From contig JABANP010000046.1 of the NCBI GenBank assembly GCA_013115135.1, forward strand, positions 146,909 through 210,908: 64,000 nucleotides of DNA, written 5' to 3'. The position numbers and the translations under genes were made by a program. This stretch comes from Perkinsus olseni. Its lineage: Eukaryota > Perkinsozoa > Perkinsida > Perkinsidae. The notes under the pieces were generated by a model, which made no database searches, was not told the DNA's origin, and saw only the letters and a list, made by a program, of their open reading frames with translations. Shown here one piece after another: positions 11,701 through 22,747 of this stretch (its first letter is position 1; each line of letters opens with the position of its first letter).

Positions 11701-12814
11701 TGACGTTTCTCAGGTATAAGTGTCGGACGTATGGCATCGAGAAGTGCCGCGAGCTCTTCACGCAGCAATTGACGAGTAAGTCGCGACACATGAGCGCTGA
11801 CGTCATAGTGGACATGGCGAGACTCGAATATCGAGTAAGTATCCAAGGTTGAAGCATGCTTAACTCGAGTTTGAACTCCTTTCATGGAAATATCGGTCCG
11901 GTGCCTTCCAGCCCAGCCATCGCCGTCTCTCGCAGGTCGTAAAGAACATAGCAGCAGCCGAGTATTTACTGAGGATGGCACTGCAACGGTACCCGGAGAG
12001 ACGGTCGATGCTCATACCACTCCTCGAGGACTTCGTAGCGGATGTACACGGAGTGGAGGCTCGGGATGAGCTGGCTGCCGAGCTCGGCGTATTCGACTCT
12101 AATTATTTCAACTGGTGAGGAAAGGCGTCCGTCAGCGTTAATCGTCGTAGTCGGCTGGTGGTGAGTTGGCGACGTTCGTTGTGAGACGCGTTTTGGGGGT
12201 TGTCGTATCCCTTATGTGTTCTCAGGAGGATACTCCCAGCTCCGGCGCCATTCGACCATCGATCCTACTCAAGTTTCTTATCATCTATTCGCTTCCGAAC
12301 GCTTGTGCCCGATGGCTATCCTCGCGGAGCGGCCGGCCAGAAAGAACTGAAGGAGGTAGCGGATTACGACCATAATCCTTATTCATGCGCAGCGAGATTT
12401 TTCTACCGGAGGGGCTGCGCCCTGGTCTCTGCAGGCGATAGGGTTAGTGGAATACTTGGGCTCTGATTGGCGGTGTGGTTCTCAGCAAACGAAAGATCTG
12501 ACTGCAGAAGATGAGATCATTGACTTGGACGAGGGTGATGACGATGCATCGTTGGACGGTGGTAGGCTTGCACTCGCCCTGCTCGCGCGGATTCAACCGT
12601 AGTGCTTCATGCGTATTGCTGTTGCCTGCAGATGACACCATGGGTGATGGACGCCCCAGCGCCAGCAAGCTCCTATCGCAGGGGATAAAGCGACCCGACA
12701 TGAGGCGTCTGCAGCCGGTCAAAGTATATGACCCAACTGCACACCATGGAGCGCAGCAGAATGGTAACCATCTCGGCGGTGGCCTGCAGGCCCAGGTTCC
12801 CGAGGCGTGCGTAT
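8710..12814 (+). CDS. CstF-77/Rna14-like HAT-repeat protein
   Basis: A long split gene whose exons match cleavage stimulation factor subunit 3 in order. They include FESAVTKYPSAAVFWIKYLD (about 9030-9095), IRQHYQDAVSTPSNFIDQLW (about 10187-10250), DEYQEFEQAIHNHEQKDEKK (about 10448), YSNRYMSSKQVYKELTRLYG (about 10640-10704), RNIKGWRQVLLYEKSNPLQ (about 10870-10925), EFWYDYFVWQYSYQLQSL (about 11120), LVHYL plus RYKCRTYGIEKCRELFTQQL (across intron 11659-11713), and an acidic tail with DEIIDLDEGDDD and GIKRPDMRRLQPVKVYD (about 12690). HAT repeats form the scaffold that holds the polyadenylation complex on pre-mRNA in the nucleus. The start ATG at 8710 is the first in the open frame. Some middle exons (9150-10000, 11170-11560) remain unresolved. 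Confidence 0.72.
11686..11705 (+). repeat. Motif A copy 3, in CstF-77-like intron 11659-11713
   Basis: ATTTTCGTGGCGCAGTGACG is a variant of motif A with one substitution and one inserted base. The 55-nt intron is fixed by the in-frame join LVHYLR to YKCRTYG. Confidence 0.7.
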
Positions 12815-13077
12815 AGGGCTCGCTAAGTGCGCATTTTCCTCTAACGGATTCGAATAATCTCCGTTAGTCGCCTGTCGGGAGGAATCTCAGAATAGCTCTG
12901 AACTGGAACGGCTGAACACAGTATCCATCGAGTAGCTCTTTTCTCGAGCGAATCCGAACTGTGCAAGATCTCCTGTCTTACCGACCTCGCAGCTGTGAGG
13001 TTGCGGCAACTCGCTTCACCAGCCCACGGCGAAGAAAGCTCAGTAAATTTGTGATTCCGATTGTTGCTCATTTTCAG

Positions 13078-14594
13078 AGGACGTGGGGCCGCCGCCAGGC
13101 GTGCCGGATCCGAACGACTTGGATCTCCGGGCGGAGGCTACGAAACCTGACCCTCCGGCGCCTACTATCGAGGACTCGGTTCGGATAGACACGCCGAAGC
13201 CTGTTCTGTAGGCCCGTCACCTCAGCGAAGTTTGGGAACTACTTCACGACGCGGTCCGGTGTTTCTCAGGGGGCTCCTAGATCTGATTCCCGAGAGCGCC
13301 CTGCCGCAGCTAAAGACGGCAGAGGCCGCGGTGCAACAGGCCCAGTTCGACGCGATGCTCCAGCGGACGGGTCAGCAGTTGGCGCAGGTCCCCCAGGTGA
13401 GCCCAACGCGACAATGAAATGGGGGAATTATGGTACTTGTGTGATAATTGCTGCTCCTGCTTCAACAGCGGGAAGAAGTAATTCATACCTCGCAACAGTT
13501 CTTCGCGTAACCAGGGCTTAGTCCTTCGACTTTAGAATCTCGAATGATGACCTAGATTCAACGATGATGCTCTGTCCTCCGTGTGTAGGCTGGCACTGGT
13601 GGTGGCAGCTCCCAGCAAGCTACAGCGCAGCTGTTGGCAGCAGTCCAGGGTGCCGGGGTGAGCTCCGTCATATCTATCCTGGAGCAGCGAGATTGTGTCT
13701 TTGATAGGCCGTCGAGAGGACTATAACGGCATTGTCGTTGCCCGACGTGGAGCAGCAATTGCGGTATCTACAAACACTGGAGTTGCCGAAAATCAACGTG
13801 GATAACTATCGAGAACTGCAGGCTGATAAGTGAGTGGTGTTCCTTCAGTGGATGCGGTGGAACGCAAACTCTGACGGGCTGGACAAGGGACGAGCGAAAT
13901 TACTGTTCATCATCAGGTACATGTACGACAACCGAATGGAGCGGCTGACGAAGGGAACGAGTACGGGGAAGTCGGCAACGGCAACGCTCGCGGGTCTGCT
14001 TGATCTGAAGCGTTTAACTGGCAACGAGAGCGGACAGGACGAGGAGCTGCAAGGATTGACGTTGAAGAGGTAGTAGGATCGGATATTCGGTGACACGCGA
14101 CGAATACCAGCCAAGAGGGAATGGTGCTCTGGTCTGTTTCTTGTGCTCGGTAAGGCAGCAGCATTCGGGCTAACTGAGTAAACCATCGGGGTTATTATAA
14201 TAACCCTGGATAATCCCTCCGCTGGAGCCCATTATTCGGTCCGAGTCCAATCAGCCGGCGGGGGCGTTGGAATTCGAACTAACACACACGGGACGATGGC
14301 AATTGTCAGGTGGGCGTTTGATGGTAAAGAACAGAAAGATGAGGACGACGATGATGTGATTATCAAGGAAGATCAGGAAGCTCTACTAGCGAAGTCCTTC
14401 CTGTCGGCCATGCCGGACAACATACATCGGGAACGATTACAGTAATCCAGACTAAGGGCGGCGGTGCTGCAGTTGGCGTTAACGATATGATCGTAGGTAC
14501 AAACGTAAAAAGATGCTTCAGATGCTCAACCTAGGCATGCTGCAACCCCAACAGGGACAGCAGCAGCAACAACAACAACACACGGTTGAATAGT
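13078..14594 (+). CDS. Unrecognised Pro/Gln-rich protein
   Basis: Not recognised. Exons show a Pro/Asp-rich start (GPPPGVPDPNDLDLRAEA), an Ala/Gln-rich helical part (about 13264-13395), a Gly/Ser/Gln stretch (about 13590-13655), a more conserved-looking block (NVDNYRELQADK, then WMRWNANSDGLDKGRAKLL, 13790-13915), an acidic segment (DEDDDDVIIKEDQEALL, about 14340) and a C-terminus of KKMLQMLNLGM plus a run of seven Gln before the TAG at about 14590. The last intron joins RERLQ to YKRKKML. It could be the distal part of the CstF-77-like gene, since strand and spacing allow it, but family proteins do not usually carry such a tail. Treated here as a separate gene. Confidence 0.4.
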
Positions 14595-14670
14595 TTCATT
14601 CATTCACAGTTTGAGTTGTGATGAGCCTCTAGTATCTAGTTTCCGGATGATTTTGTAGTCTACTACAGCA

Positions 14671-15168
14671 AGAAAGCGGGGCAGATGGGGAAAAGCAGAG
14701 GGCGGTGTTGGAATCTCTAAGCCGCACGAGACACCCGAACACGTTGTTGACGACGATAGTCTTCTGAGGAAACCATGGGTCGATGTCCGAGTTCGGAAGG
14801 CCACACTCAAACGGCCAGGCTTCGTCAGGCAATATGATACATACTGCAAGAGTTATGCTACGTCTATCGGTGTAGCAGTTGTCTTCGATACCTCCGCACC
14901 TCCTGGTGAATCCGAGCAAGTACTGGCACGTTGCCTTCTCACGAGAATGCACACTTTTGGACTCGATAGAGCCTACACTGATTGGCCCCTCCCTGTTCCT
15001 ATTTCCAGGACGGTGTACCATTCTAGAGACCAACCAACTGTGAACACAGCACGCGAGTTTACTTATCCGGAGCAGAATCTTGAATCGAACAATCTAGTAG
15101 TGTCATCAAGGGTGGTGAAGTTGGCAGCTTCAGCGCGGCTTCTCATCGGAGCAACAGAAAGTTGGTGA
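14671..15168 (+). CDS. Unplaced 165-codon open frame
   Basis: Not recognised. An uninterrupted plus-strand frame runs from a possible splice acceptor (CTACAG at about 14664-14669) to a stop at 15166-15168 and looks coding in composition (HETPEHVVDDDSLLRKPW, DTSAPPGESEQVLARCLL). It has no upstream ATG before 14947, so it would be an exon of a split gene or a relic. A 134-codon frame lies on the opposite strand over the same DNA; the plus frame looks more protein-like. Confidence 0.3.
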   Translation, partial: RKRGRWGKAEGGVGISKPHETPEHVVDDDSLLRKPWVDVRVRKATLKRPGFVRQYDTYCKSYATSIGVAVVFDTSAPPGESEQVLARCLLTRMHTFGLDRAYTDWPLPVPISRTVYHSRDQPTVNTAREFTYPEQNLESNNLVVSSRVVKLAASARLLIGATESW

Positions 15169-15210
15169 CATAATCACAACAGAAATCTAATTTAACGTAT
15201 TCCCGAGGGT

Positions 15211-17012
15211 CTACATACCACCACCAGGTGCGGCGGCCTCGGAGGAGGAGGAGGAGCTGTCCGCGATACTCATGCTCTTGCTGGCCATCCTGATGATATC
15301 CTCCATCTCAACGTCCAACCCTCCACCACCTCCATTCAAACGAAGGCCGTTCATTGCACTGTGGCGGATGCCGTACCCGAAGTAGATGACGGAGCCGGCG
15401 GCAAAGTAGGCGAGAACGATGCAAAAAGCTAGCCACCCCAGACTGGCCATGATGAAGATATTAACAGTGACGGCGGCAACTGGTACGATCAGGCTCAATA
15501 CGTTGGAGCCCATGAGCCTCCAGCCACGGTAGAAAAACGCCACCAGCCCGGCAGCATAGACGCACAAAAATACGTAAACTGCGATTTCACTGCTGTGGCC
15601 ACCCTGCAGGCAGAGACCGGCGACAATAAGAACAATGATAAGTGCCGCTAGACAAATGCGAGCCTCCTTGTCAACTCTGTCATAGACAGGCTCGCTAGAA
15701 CGCGGCAGGCCTCTGCGTATACGCCTTAGAACGCATCCGACACATACCAGACCCTGCATGAGGAGGATGCCCGCAGAAATGGCTTGATTGAGGATATCAA
15801 AATCCAATAGTGCAGAGATGATAACAGTGATGACCAAGGTCCAAAAGATGCCGTAGAAAGGTGAACCCTTGCTGTTGACTTTGGTAAACTTGGGTGATAG
15901 CAAACCGTCCTTGCCCATCCTGTAGAAGACACGAGGTTGCCCGGCACTAGTACCATAGGTGGCTGTGATAGAGCATGTAACTGCCGCTACGGCAACAACA
16001 ATAGCAGCCCAGTCCAGGCCTACGTACTGGAATGCCGAGTAGATGGGTGTTAATGGGTTAATCTGGTCCACACCGATGAGACCTATGAGGGAGATAGATA
16101 CTAAAGCGTAGAGTGTAGCAGTACAGGAAATGGTAATACCAATGGCCCGAGGGATGACCACGGTGGGCTTCTCAACTTCCTCGGATAATACACAGACAGC
16201 ATCCCAACCAACGTAAGAGAAGAAGACCGATGAGGCTCCTCCTAGGATGCCAGCGGCACCCCGTGGGGCAAAATTGGAGAAGTGGTCAGAATCGAAGAAA
16301 GGCAGACCAGCGATGATGATGAAAAGAATCATTGATACATTACCAACAGTCATAAGAGATGATACCCAGGCAGACTCCCTCACTCCTAACATACAGAGTG
16401 CGGCTACTGCGATGCACAACAAAGGCGGTAGCAAGTCCAAGACGAGAACGTTAGAGCCGTTCACCGGGTACTCCTGGAGGACTGTTGGTACCACAACACC
16501 GCAGGCCTCGATGAGCTCTCTCAGATAGCCAGCGAAGCCTCTAGCGATGGCCGCACTAGGAGACGCCGTATTCTAGTGTAAGGCAGAGACCAGAGAGGAA
16601 GCCCAAGTACTCTCCCAGGGAAGAGTAGACGTAGGAGTAGGCCCCGCCACTGGCAGGCAGACGACTGGAAAAATCCGCATAGCAAATCCCCGAAAGGCCA
16701 CACGCCAGACCGGCGATCAAGAAGGATATGAACAGAGCTGGCCCAGCATAGTCCTTCGCCGCGGTACCGGGTGTTACGAAGATACCCGACCCGACAGTGT
16801 TTGCTATGCCGAAGAGGAAATACGTGCCAGAAACTGAGTACTTTCTTAAGGCCCGATCCGTCCTTTTGTTCTTCCTTTTGCTCCTCTCTAAGGATAGCCT
16901 CCGTCTTACACCGTGTCATCCTCCGCCATATCTCGGTTATCGGGTTGGACTCGAAGATGGTGCGACGCCGTGACGCGGCCTCTAGTGATGATGCAGACCG
17001 TGTACGGACCAT
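15211..17012 (-). CDS. Cationic amino acid transporter-type APC permease
   Basis: The main exon (16494 to 15211) encodes about ten hydrophobic helices with APC-superfamily landmarks: SYVGWDAVCVLSEEVEKP (helix 6 and loop) and GQPRVFYRMGKDGLLSPKF, a diagnostic CAT loop. Upstream, an intron of about 78 nt (GTAAGA...CTCAG, near 16907-16830) joins the soluble start MVRTRSASSLEAASRRR to SGTYFLFGIANTVGSGIFVT, the first-helix glycine motif that binds the amino-acid backbone. The predicted product is a plasma or internal membrane amino acid carrier with a Ser/Gly-rich C-terminal tail. Between LGFLSGLCLTLEYGV and AAIARGFAGYL the frame breaks at 16556-16567: one base must be skipped, or an immediate TAG is met. 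Confidence 0.85.
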
Positions 17013-18053
17013 AGTGAATAGGAGAAGAAGAAATTCTACCCAACCTCAGCTAACACCCTCGATGCTCACAATGAACAAAGTCCAAAGGAGGTCCATTAAT
17101 CCATGGAGGCCGCTCGGTAGGCCTCATACTTTGGCAGGGTGTCGATTCAATACCAGGGAGTGCCACGTTGAATGGGTTGGGCTACGCACTTCTTCGTGAG
17201 TAGCGCTCGCCATTTCAATCGATCTATCTTAACGTTTCATGCCGAGTGCACAAGTCTCCGGGATATACGAGAAGGTTATCGTACTACATCTTGCGCTTCT
17301 TGTGAAGGTTTATGGCAATCCCTGATATAAGGCAATTGCACTAGTGTTTCTCCCCGAAGCACGAGGCAATGCGAAGCATTACTGTCTTTAGGGCCCTTGC
17401 TGAGGGGTCTGTCACCACCCACTTAGATCGGTTATCCTCAGTACATGATACTTTTATACCGGCTTAGTCCGGGCTACAGAGCGCTGCTGCATGCTTCATG
17501 AGTCATCCTATGGGGCTTGGTCGTCGAGTGCCTCCCTCCCTGGGGAGAACGCTGTGAGAGACGAAACGAAAACGCTGCGAAAAGGAAGCGATACACGTGG
17601 TGAAGACTCCGGCCGTCCCCGAGAGTTTCTTGAGTGTGATATTGATCAAAGTCTTGTGTCTAGTGATGATAACGATTTATACGATGGCATTTGTTCGGTT
17701 TGGCTGTAGAAAGTGGTAATCCCGCAAGCATTATGACCCTTTATGTCACGAGATTTTACTATTATCCCAGATGGGGAGGAATCAGATCATAATGCTAGTC
17801 ATTCACAGCTGCTCGTTCAGCCGACATTCGCTTCTGCAGCATAGCCCGCGATTGTCTTCGCTGGCTCTGTGGGCCTGCTTGTCGCGCCCTTAGCCACAGG
17901 AGTCTCCAAGCTACGAGACTGACCTCTATGGATCATATGCACAACCATTCGGGAATACTGCGAGGGGGGTTGCTGGGTAGTTCTGTGGAGGGTGCGTGGA
18001 CTTAGTGGTATTAGTTTCTTTGTTGGCAATTCAATCACCTGTTATTCTTCTCT
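17013..18053. other. Spacer, no supported gene
   Basis: A 72-codon Asp/Ser-rich frame (17491-17709, +) is the only open stretch and has no supporting features. Several in-frame stops and no splice pattern are seen elsewhere. Confidence 0.5.
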
Positions 18054-18074
18054 GTACTACTTCGAAAGTAGTAC
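18054..18074. repeat. Inverted repeat just upstream of PA28-1
   Basis: GTACTAC, a 7-nt centre TTCGAAA, then GTAGTAC form a 7-bp perfect inverted repeat ending 3 nt before the ATG at 18078. It could be a regulatory site or a 5' leader hairpin. Confidence 0.5.
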
Positions 18075-18077
18075 GTA

Positions 18078-20036
18078 ATGGTAAATAGTCGACACTCTAC
18101 GGAACAACCAACGTCAACAACAACAGCCGGTAGCAGTACAAGCAGCGGTTTTAAAACTAACACTATGCTCAACGGAACCGATTCGGCTACAGTGAAGAGG
18201 GAATTGGATCAGCTGCTTGAGACTTACGATGATGGTAGTACAGGGGAGAGGTCAAAGCTAGAGGTGTCAGAATAGTTTCGATAGTGCTGTGGTGGTTGAC
18301 GAGAGTTTTGAGAATTCTTGGTCCTTGAGAAGTCACGAGACACTCAGGAGTGTCAATGGCTCGTTGTGATAGGGTGGTAGGCTTCTAACTGTCTGCGTGC
18401 CCTTCCATCAGCAGAGGTGAAGAGGTCGTTGTGGTTGATTCAGATGGTGAGCATTTGTTGAAGGAGCTACCCTTGTACATTCTCGAGGTCGAGAAAAAGA
18501 TACCTACAATTTTCACATTGACCGGTGATGTGATTGAGGTGGAAGAGTCCTTTGCAGCTGAGGTAAGATGGACGATCATCTTCGGAGGGGAAGGTCCCGG
18601 GTACGATTCCCGGCGCACGAATGTCTATTCTGTAGGAGTGTTCGGCGTCTGGTATCCGATCGGGCAAGCCCAACTCACGGGTCGTAGACGCCGGCAAGGC
18701 GGTGGCCAGGGAGATTGACATAGCGATTGACAGGTAGTGCAAACACTCATTTAATCGATAGAGCTCCTCTCGGCCACCGTGAGTAGCGTAACTCTCTATC
18801 AAAAAACAAGAATGATGATTCGACTTGGTGGTAGTGGAGTATCTACGCATGGTGATGTGTAACGCTCATGCTATATATCGTTGTGATTTTCTGTACGACC
18901 TCACGTCCGAAAATATAGTACATGATGCAGTAGTACTTGATACCGTTAAAGGTGGCAGTGGTGTCGCAAGTGCTGATCGCATCCTTGCTAGGCTCTCTCG
19001 ACTGCAGCGCTTCGTACTGATGCATGTCCCGAAGGAAGAGGATGGTAACAACTTCGGTGTGGCAGTACAGGGACAGTTCTACTCCAAGTAGGGATGGAAG
19101 GGATACTTCCTATTCTGATGGGGGATGGTGCTTCTCAGGCTTTCCAAATACTTGAAATGGTGCGACGCCATCCAGGATGAAGGAAAGTCCTACCATCATT
19201 CTAGAGCGGACAGTAAGACGAGCGGTTCTCATCGGATAGGTATCTAGTTCAATCCCCGGCCCCTCCATGGAAGCATCTTGATGAGTCTCCTCGGACTATT
19301 TTCAACTCTCTGTCTCCCAAGGATTCTCATTGCCTTACTGGGGTTCTGTAACCCTCAGTCCACGCCTGAGATGGTGGCTCTTGTCGTGCCTAACTCCTTC
19401 CTAGCTAGCCTCGTCATGGAAGGTCGCTGGATCTCGTGGTTGAGAATGATAATTCCGTATGTTAGGATGCCATTGTTCTTCATGATGTTCAGTTTTGCGT
19501 CGGATGGAGTTGGACGAGAAGCTGGAGTACCGCGAGACTGTGTGTGAGAAGGAGGATAAGGTAGACGACGGAGTATCTTTTGTGTATGCGTGCATTTCGC
19601 GCACCTGGCTCCCATGGCTCAGGTCACCAAGTCTAAGGCGACTAAGACTGTGGCGAACGTGCCGCACATCGGAGATTTAACTTGGTCAGTGCTCTCCTGT
19701 ATTTCGTGGCGCGTGACGGTATCCCTTCTACAGTTACCTTGCTCGCCATGATGCTCTTCAGTACTTCACTTTAAAGAACATAATGCAGGGCCTCATCAGC
19801 ATGTAGTCTCTCGCGCATATCCCACCCATACGGCCCGCCTTACGCGAGGCTCAGTCCGGTAGTTTCGATGGCTCCCGACTTGCCATTCGATAGAGCACAC
19901 TGAGTAGATGTAGATGAACTGTTGTTGCTCTGTGTGGTGCAGGTATGTGCATTGCTATGTCTACGTGAAGAACAACTACGAGAAGATACGATGGCCTCGT
20001 GGGAGGTCTGAGGGTCTCAACATGCATATGTACTGA
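18078..20036 (+). CDS. Proteasome activator PA28/REG, copy 1
   Basis: First of three tandem 11S activator genes. PA28 forms a heptameric ring that opens the 20S proteasome gate. Exons: Thr/Ser-rich N-terminus with VKRELDQLLETYDDG (18078 to about 18236); HLLKELPLYILEVEKKIP (about 18450-18560); SGKPNSRVVDAGKAVAREID (about 18640-18735); LQRFVLMHVPKEEDGNNFGV (about 18995-19088), which holds the activation-loop Asn region; YLKWCDAIQDEGKSYHHSRA (about 19150-19207); RRMELDEKLEYRETVCEKED; VTKSKATKTVANVPHIGDL; LARHDALQYFTLKN; and the C-terminal YVHCYVYVKNNYEKIRWPRG ending MHMY before TGA at 20034. The C-terminal helix (NYEKIRWPR) matches PA28-gamma. The intron at 19685-19733 carries motif A. No KEKE insert is seen, which fits the gamma/ancestral type. 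Confidence 0.88.
19701..19720 (+). repeat. Motif A copy 4, in PA28-1 intron 19685-19733
   Basis: ATTTCGTGGCGCGTGACGGT lies in a 49-nt intron whose position is fixed by alignment to PA28-2 and PA28-3. It is identical over 20 nt to copy 6 in the MenD region. Confidence 0.85.
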
Positions 20037-20067
20037 TTCGCTCGTTCCTTCCCCCTCCCTCCTCCCT

Positions 20068-20079
20068 CTTCGCTCCGCC
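20068..20079 (-). repeat. Motif B copy 3 (between PA28-1 and PA28-2)
   Basis: The minus strand reads GGCGGAGCGAAG, 32 nt after the PA28-1 stop codon and inverted relative to both flanking genes. The surrounding 250-bp spacer also has AGT/AGC repeats (20119-20141). Confidence 0.6.
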
Positions 20080-20287
20080 GTCTGCGCCGTCTATAGCAGC
20101 CGCGTAGAACGGTCCGGAGTAGTAGCAGTAGCAGTAGTAGGAGATAGGCTCTCTGAGACTGGCTTCCTTCGAGAGATCTTCTTTTGGTTGACGTCTACGA
20201 TGAGGGAGAGAAGGCGATGGTTTTTCTACTTTTCGTCCGCGTAATTTTTTCCTAGCGGCAGTTTTTTTTCACCCTCCTCTTCCCGAC

Positions 20288-22315
20288 ATGTCCTCTGAAA
20301 ATGATAATCAACTGAGAGTCGAGGAGGCGCAGGCTCAGTTGGAGAGCCTGCTGCAAGCGTATGATGAAGGTAGTAGTAGGTGGTCATTGGGGGGCAGGTT
20401 TGTGCGAGGAGTTATTACAGGGGGAGCAAAGCTTGCTTTAATGCTCACGTGCTTCTTCGAAGAGGGCACCACTCTGGTGTTCTCGTTTCGCGAGATGAAG
20501 GCACTAAATACGTTTTTCGACGCAAAATTTTTTTCTCCGTGAGAAAGCGGAAAACGTGATTTTTCAAGTGCTTCAGTCAGGGTTGGCCAGCACAATCTTG
20601 TGGGAGGTTCATGAGACCCTTCGTCTGTGTTAGTTGGCGAGCGTGTGTTGAAGGAGTTGCCGTTGTACGTGGTGAAGTTGGAAAGGGATCTTCCCCAAGT
20701 TTTCTCTCTGGAGGGCGATATACAGCAGATCGAGGAGGCCTTCGCGGCGAATGTAAGGGGAATAATTTACCCATTTATTCGAAGTCGAAGCCCGATCATC
20801 GGCGAGTCTCTTCATCAACGGATCGCCGGGGTCACGGATCGAGATGGATCTTCTGGACCACGTGGTGAACTATTCACTCGCGTGTTTATCGGTGACGTTT
20901 AACGTCTCTTCGGCCGTCACGTCAATCCCTTGCAAGCGTTTCTCGAGTGATTTTAGAAATGTCCGGACCAATTCTTCTTAGGAATGCTCCGAAAAGTCCA
21001 TAAGATCGGGGGAGGCTCATCCGGTGTTGGTTGAAGTCGGCAAGTACATGTCGAAGGCCGTTGAGGATGCCTTGGAGAGGTATGGCCTTTTCAACGTTTT
21101 CCCGGAGATTTTCGCGCATTTATTGTCTAGGTTGGGCCAAGTGCAACGATATGTAGTGATGCATACACCGAGGGAAGAGGATGGCAACAACTTCGGGGTC
21201 GCCGTTCAGACCCGTTTCTACTCGAAGTAGTAGTTTTCGTAGTAGCACTGGCAGGGCCACTCGCCATTGAGGCATGCTAGTGGAGAAAATTCTGGAAAAC
21301 AGAAATTTTCTCGGATTGTTTTCGGTGGATGCCCGATGGAAGGGACCCTGCTCTCGATAGTGCTATGGCATTCCTGGGTTTCAGGGTGGCGAAGTATGTC
21401 AAGTGGTGTGACACGATCCATGAAGGCTGCAAAGGATACCATGCGATGAGGGCTGACAGTAGGACGGATATGGATTCGGGCGCGCGCTTAGCACTTGTCT
21501 CATCATTGCCGATTTGAAAAAATATGGCGCTGGTTGTTAGTATGGTGGCTAGTACAGGCTGATTGCCTGGCGTTGGATGAGGCATGGCGAGGTTATTCAT
21601 GTTTTGTTGGCAGTTCTACGCAAGATGGGGCTGGACGAAAGATTGGAGGTTCGGGAGAGCTTCTCGGAGAACGACCGCAAAGTGAGTAGGCGCGCCTGCT
21701 GTTTCTTCTCTGTGCCATTGGCCGATATGCATGAAAACGTGCCCGTGTGTGTCCTGTAAATACTTTATGAATTGGGTAACCAGATTTCACAGTGGACACC
21801 GTTGACTTTCTGTTTGCACATCCTACTTTGAGTCTGATTTTGTTTAGATATCATCGTCGAAAGCCGTGAAGACTATGAAGGATCAAGCTCCAATGGGTGA
21901 CTTGCTCTGGTAGTAACAGTTCAGGTTCCTAGCTGACCTATTCTGTATCGTACTATGATCGAGCTCGGATACGCTGGTTCTCAGTTGCCTGGCCAGACAT
22001 GACGCGAATCATTACTTTCAACTTAAGAATGTGATGCAGAGCCTCATCAGCATGTAAGAGCTCCCTTCCGTTCAAATATCTCTACACTTTACTACCTGCG
22101 AATCGCTACAACTTTGAAAGGCTTACTGCGTTCTTGGCAGCGAAAGCAACGCAGTATGTCGAACATAGCGTGTGTATAACATGGGGCTGATAGCAGCAGT
22201 CCACCAGCTGATGCTGAGCAGGTACATCCACTGCTATGTTTACGTGAAGAATAACCATGAGAAGATTCGTTGGCCTAGGGGGCGCTCAGATAGTCGTAAT
22301 ATGCATATGTATTGA
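20288..22315 (+). CDS. Proteasome activator PA28/REG, copy 2
   Basis: Same exon order as copy 1. N-terminus MSSENDNQLRVEEAQAQLES starting at 20288; VLKELPLYVVKLERDLPQVF (20650-20755); SGEAHPVLVEVGKYMSKAVE (about 21009-21078); VQRYVVMHTPREEDGNNFGV (21138-21227), keeping the activation-loop Asn; YVKWCDTIHEGCKGYHAMRA (21390-21450); LRKMGLDERLEVRESF (about 21616-21681); ISSSKAVKTMKDQAPMGDLL (21849-21911); LARHDANHYFQLKNVMQSL (about 21992-22052); and HCYVYVKNNHEKIRWPRG ending MHMY, TGA at 22313. Introns fall at the same codons as in the other copies, so the array arose by duplication of an already split gene. The knobs for proteasome binding (C-terminal Tyr) are present. Confidence 0.88.
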
Positions 22316-22747
22316 CGATGAGGCGAGGAAGTGGTTTCACTATTAATAATCATGACCGTATCACAAGCTATCCCGGTTGTGTTCAGTAGGAGGGAATCGC
22401 GGGTATCATTCAAGATGCAGTTGTGTGGCGGAAATATTTCTCGATCTGTTGCCGCGGAGGGAGACACTCAATAGCTCTTGAAGGGACACTGGCTGCTTTG
22501 AGACTGGCTACTCGGATGGATAACAGGGATGATTACACTGGCTAGGTAACGATGTTCCACCGTGAGAAATGATCATGGCTATGGTGAGAGCATTGAAGCC
22601 CGTGTCGGGAGCTACACCGGTTTCTAGTCTTTTCATGTTTCTCTGCAATATGCGGTTCTTCTAGGGGAGGGCTCCTCCTTGATGTTGCGCTGCCTCGACT
22701 TCTCGACAGGTTTTGTTCTTGTTCTCTTCCTCCTCCTCGTCGTTGTG

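Noticed and set aside
14629..15033. 134-codon frame on the minus strand
   Set aside because: No family features; it is antisense to a more protein-like plus frame and probably its shadow.
22679..22747. Hydrophobic leader (signal peptide) on PA28-3 from an upstream ATG
   Set aside because: PA28 proteins are cytosolic or nuclear, the paralogues start near 22748, and the DNA is pyrimidine-rich like a leader.
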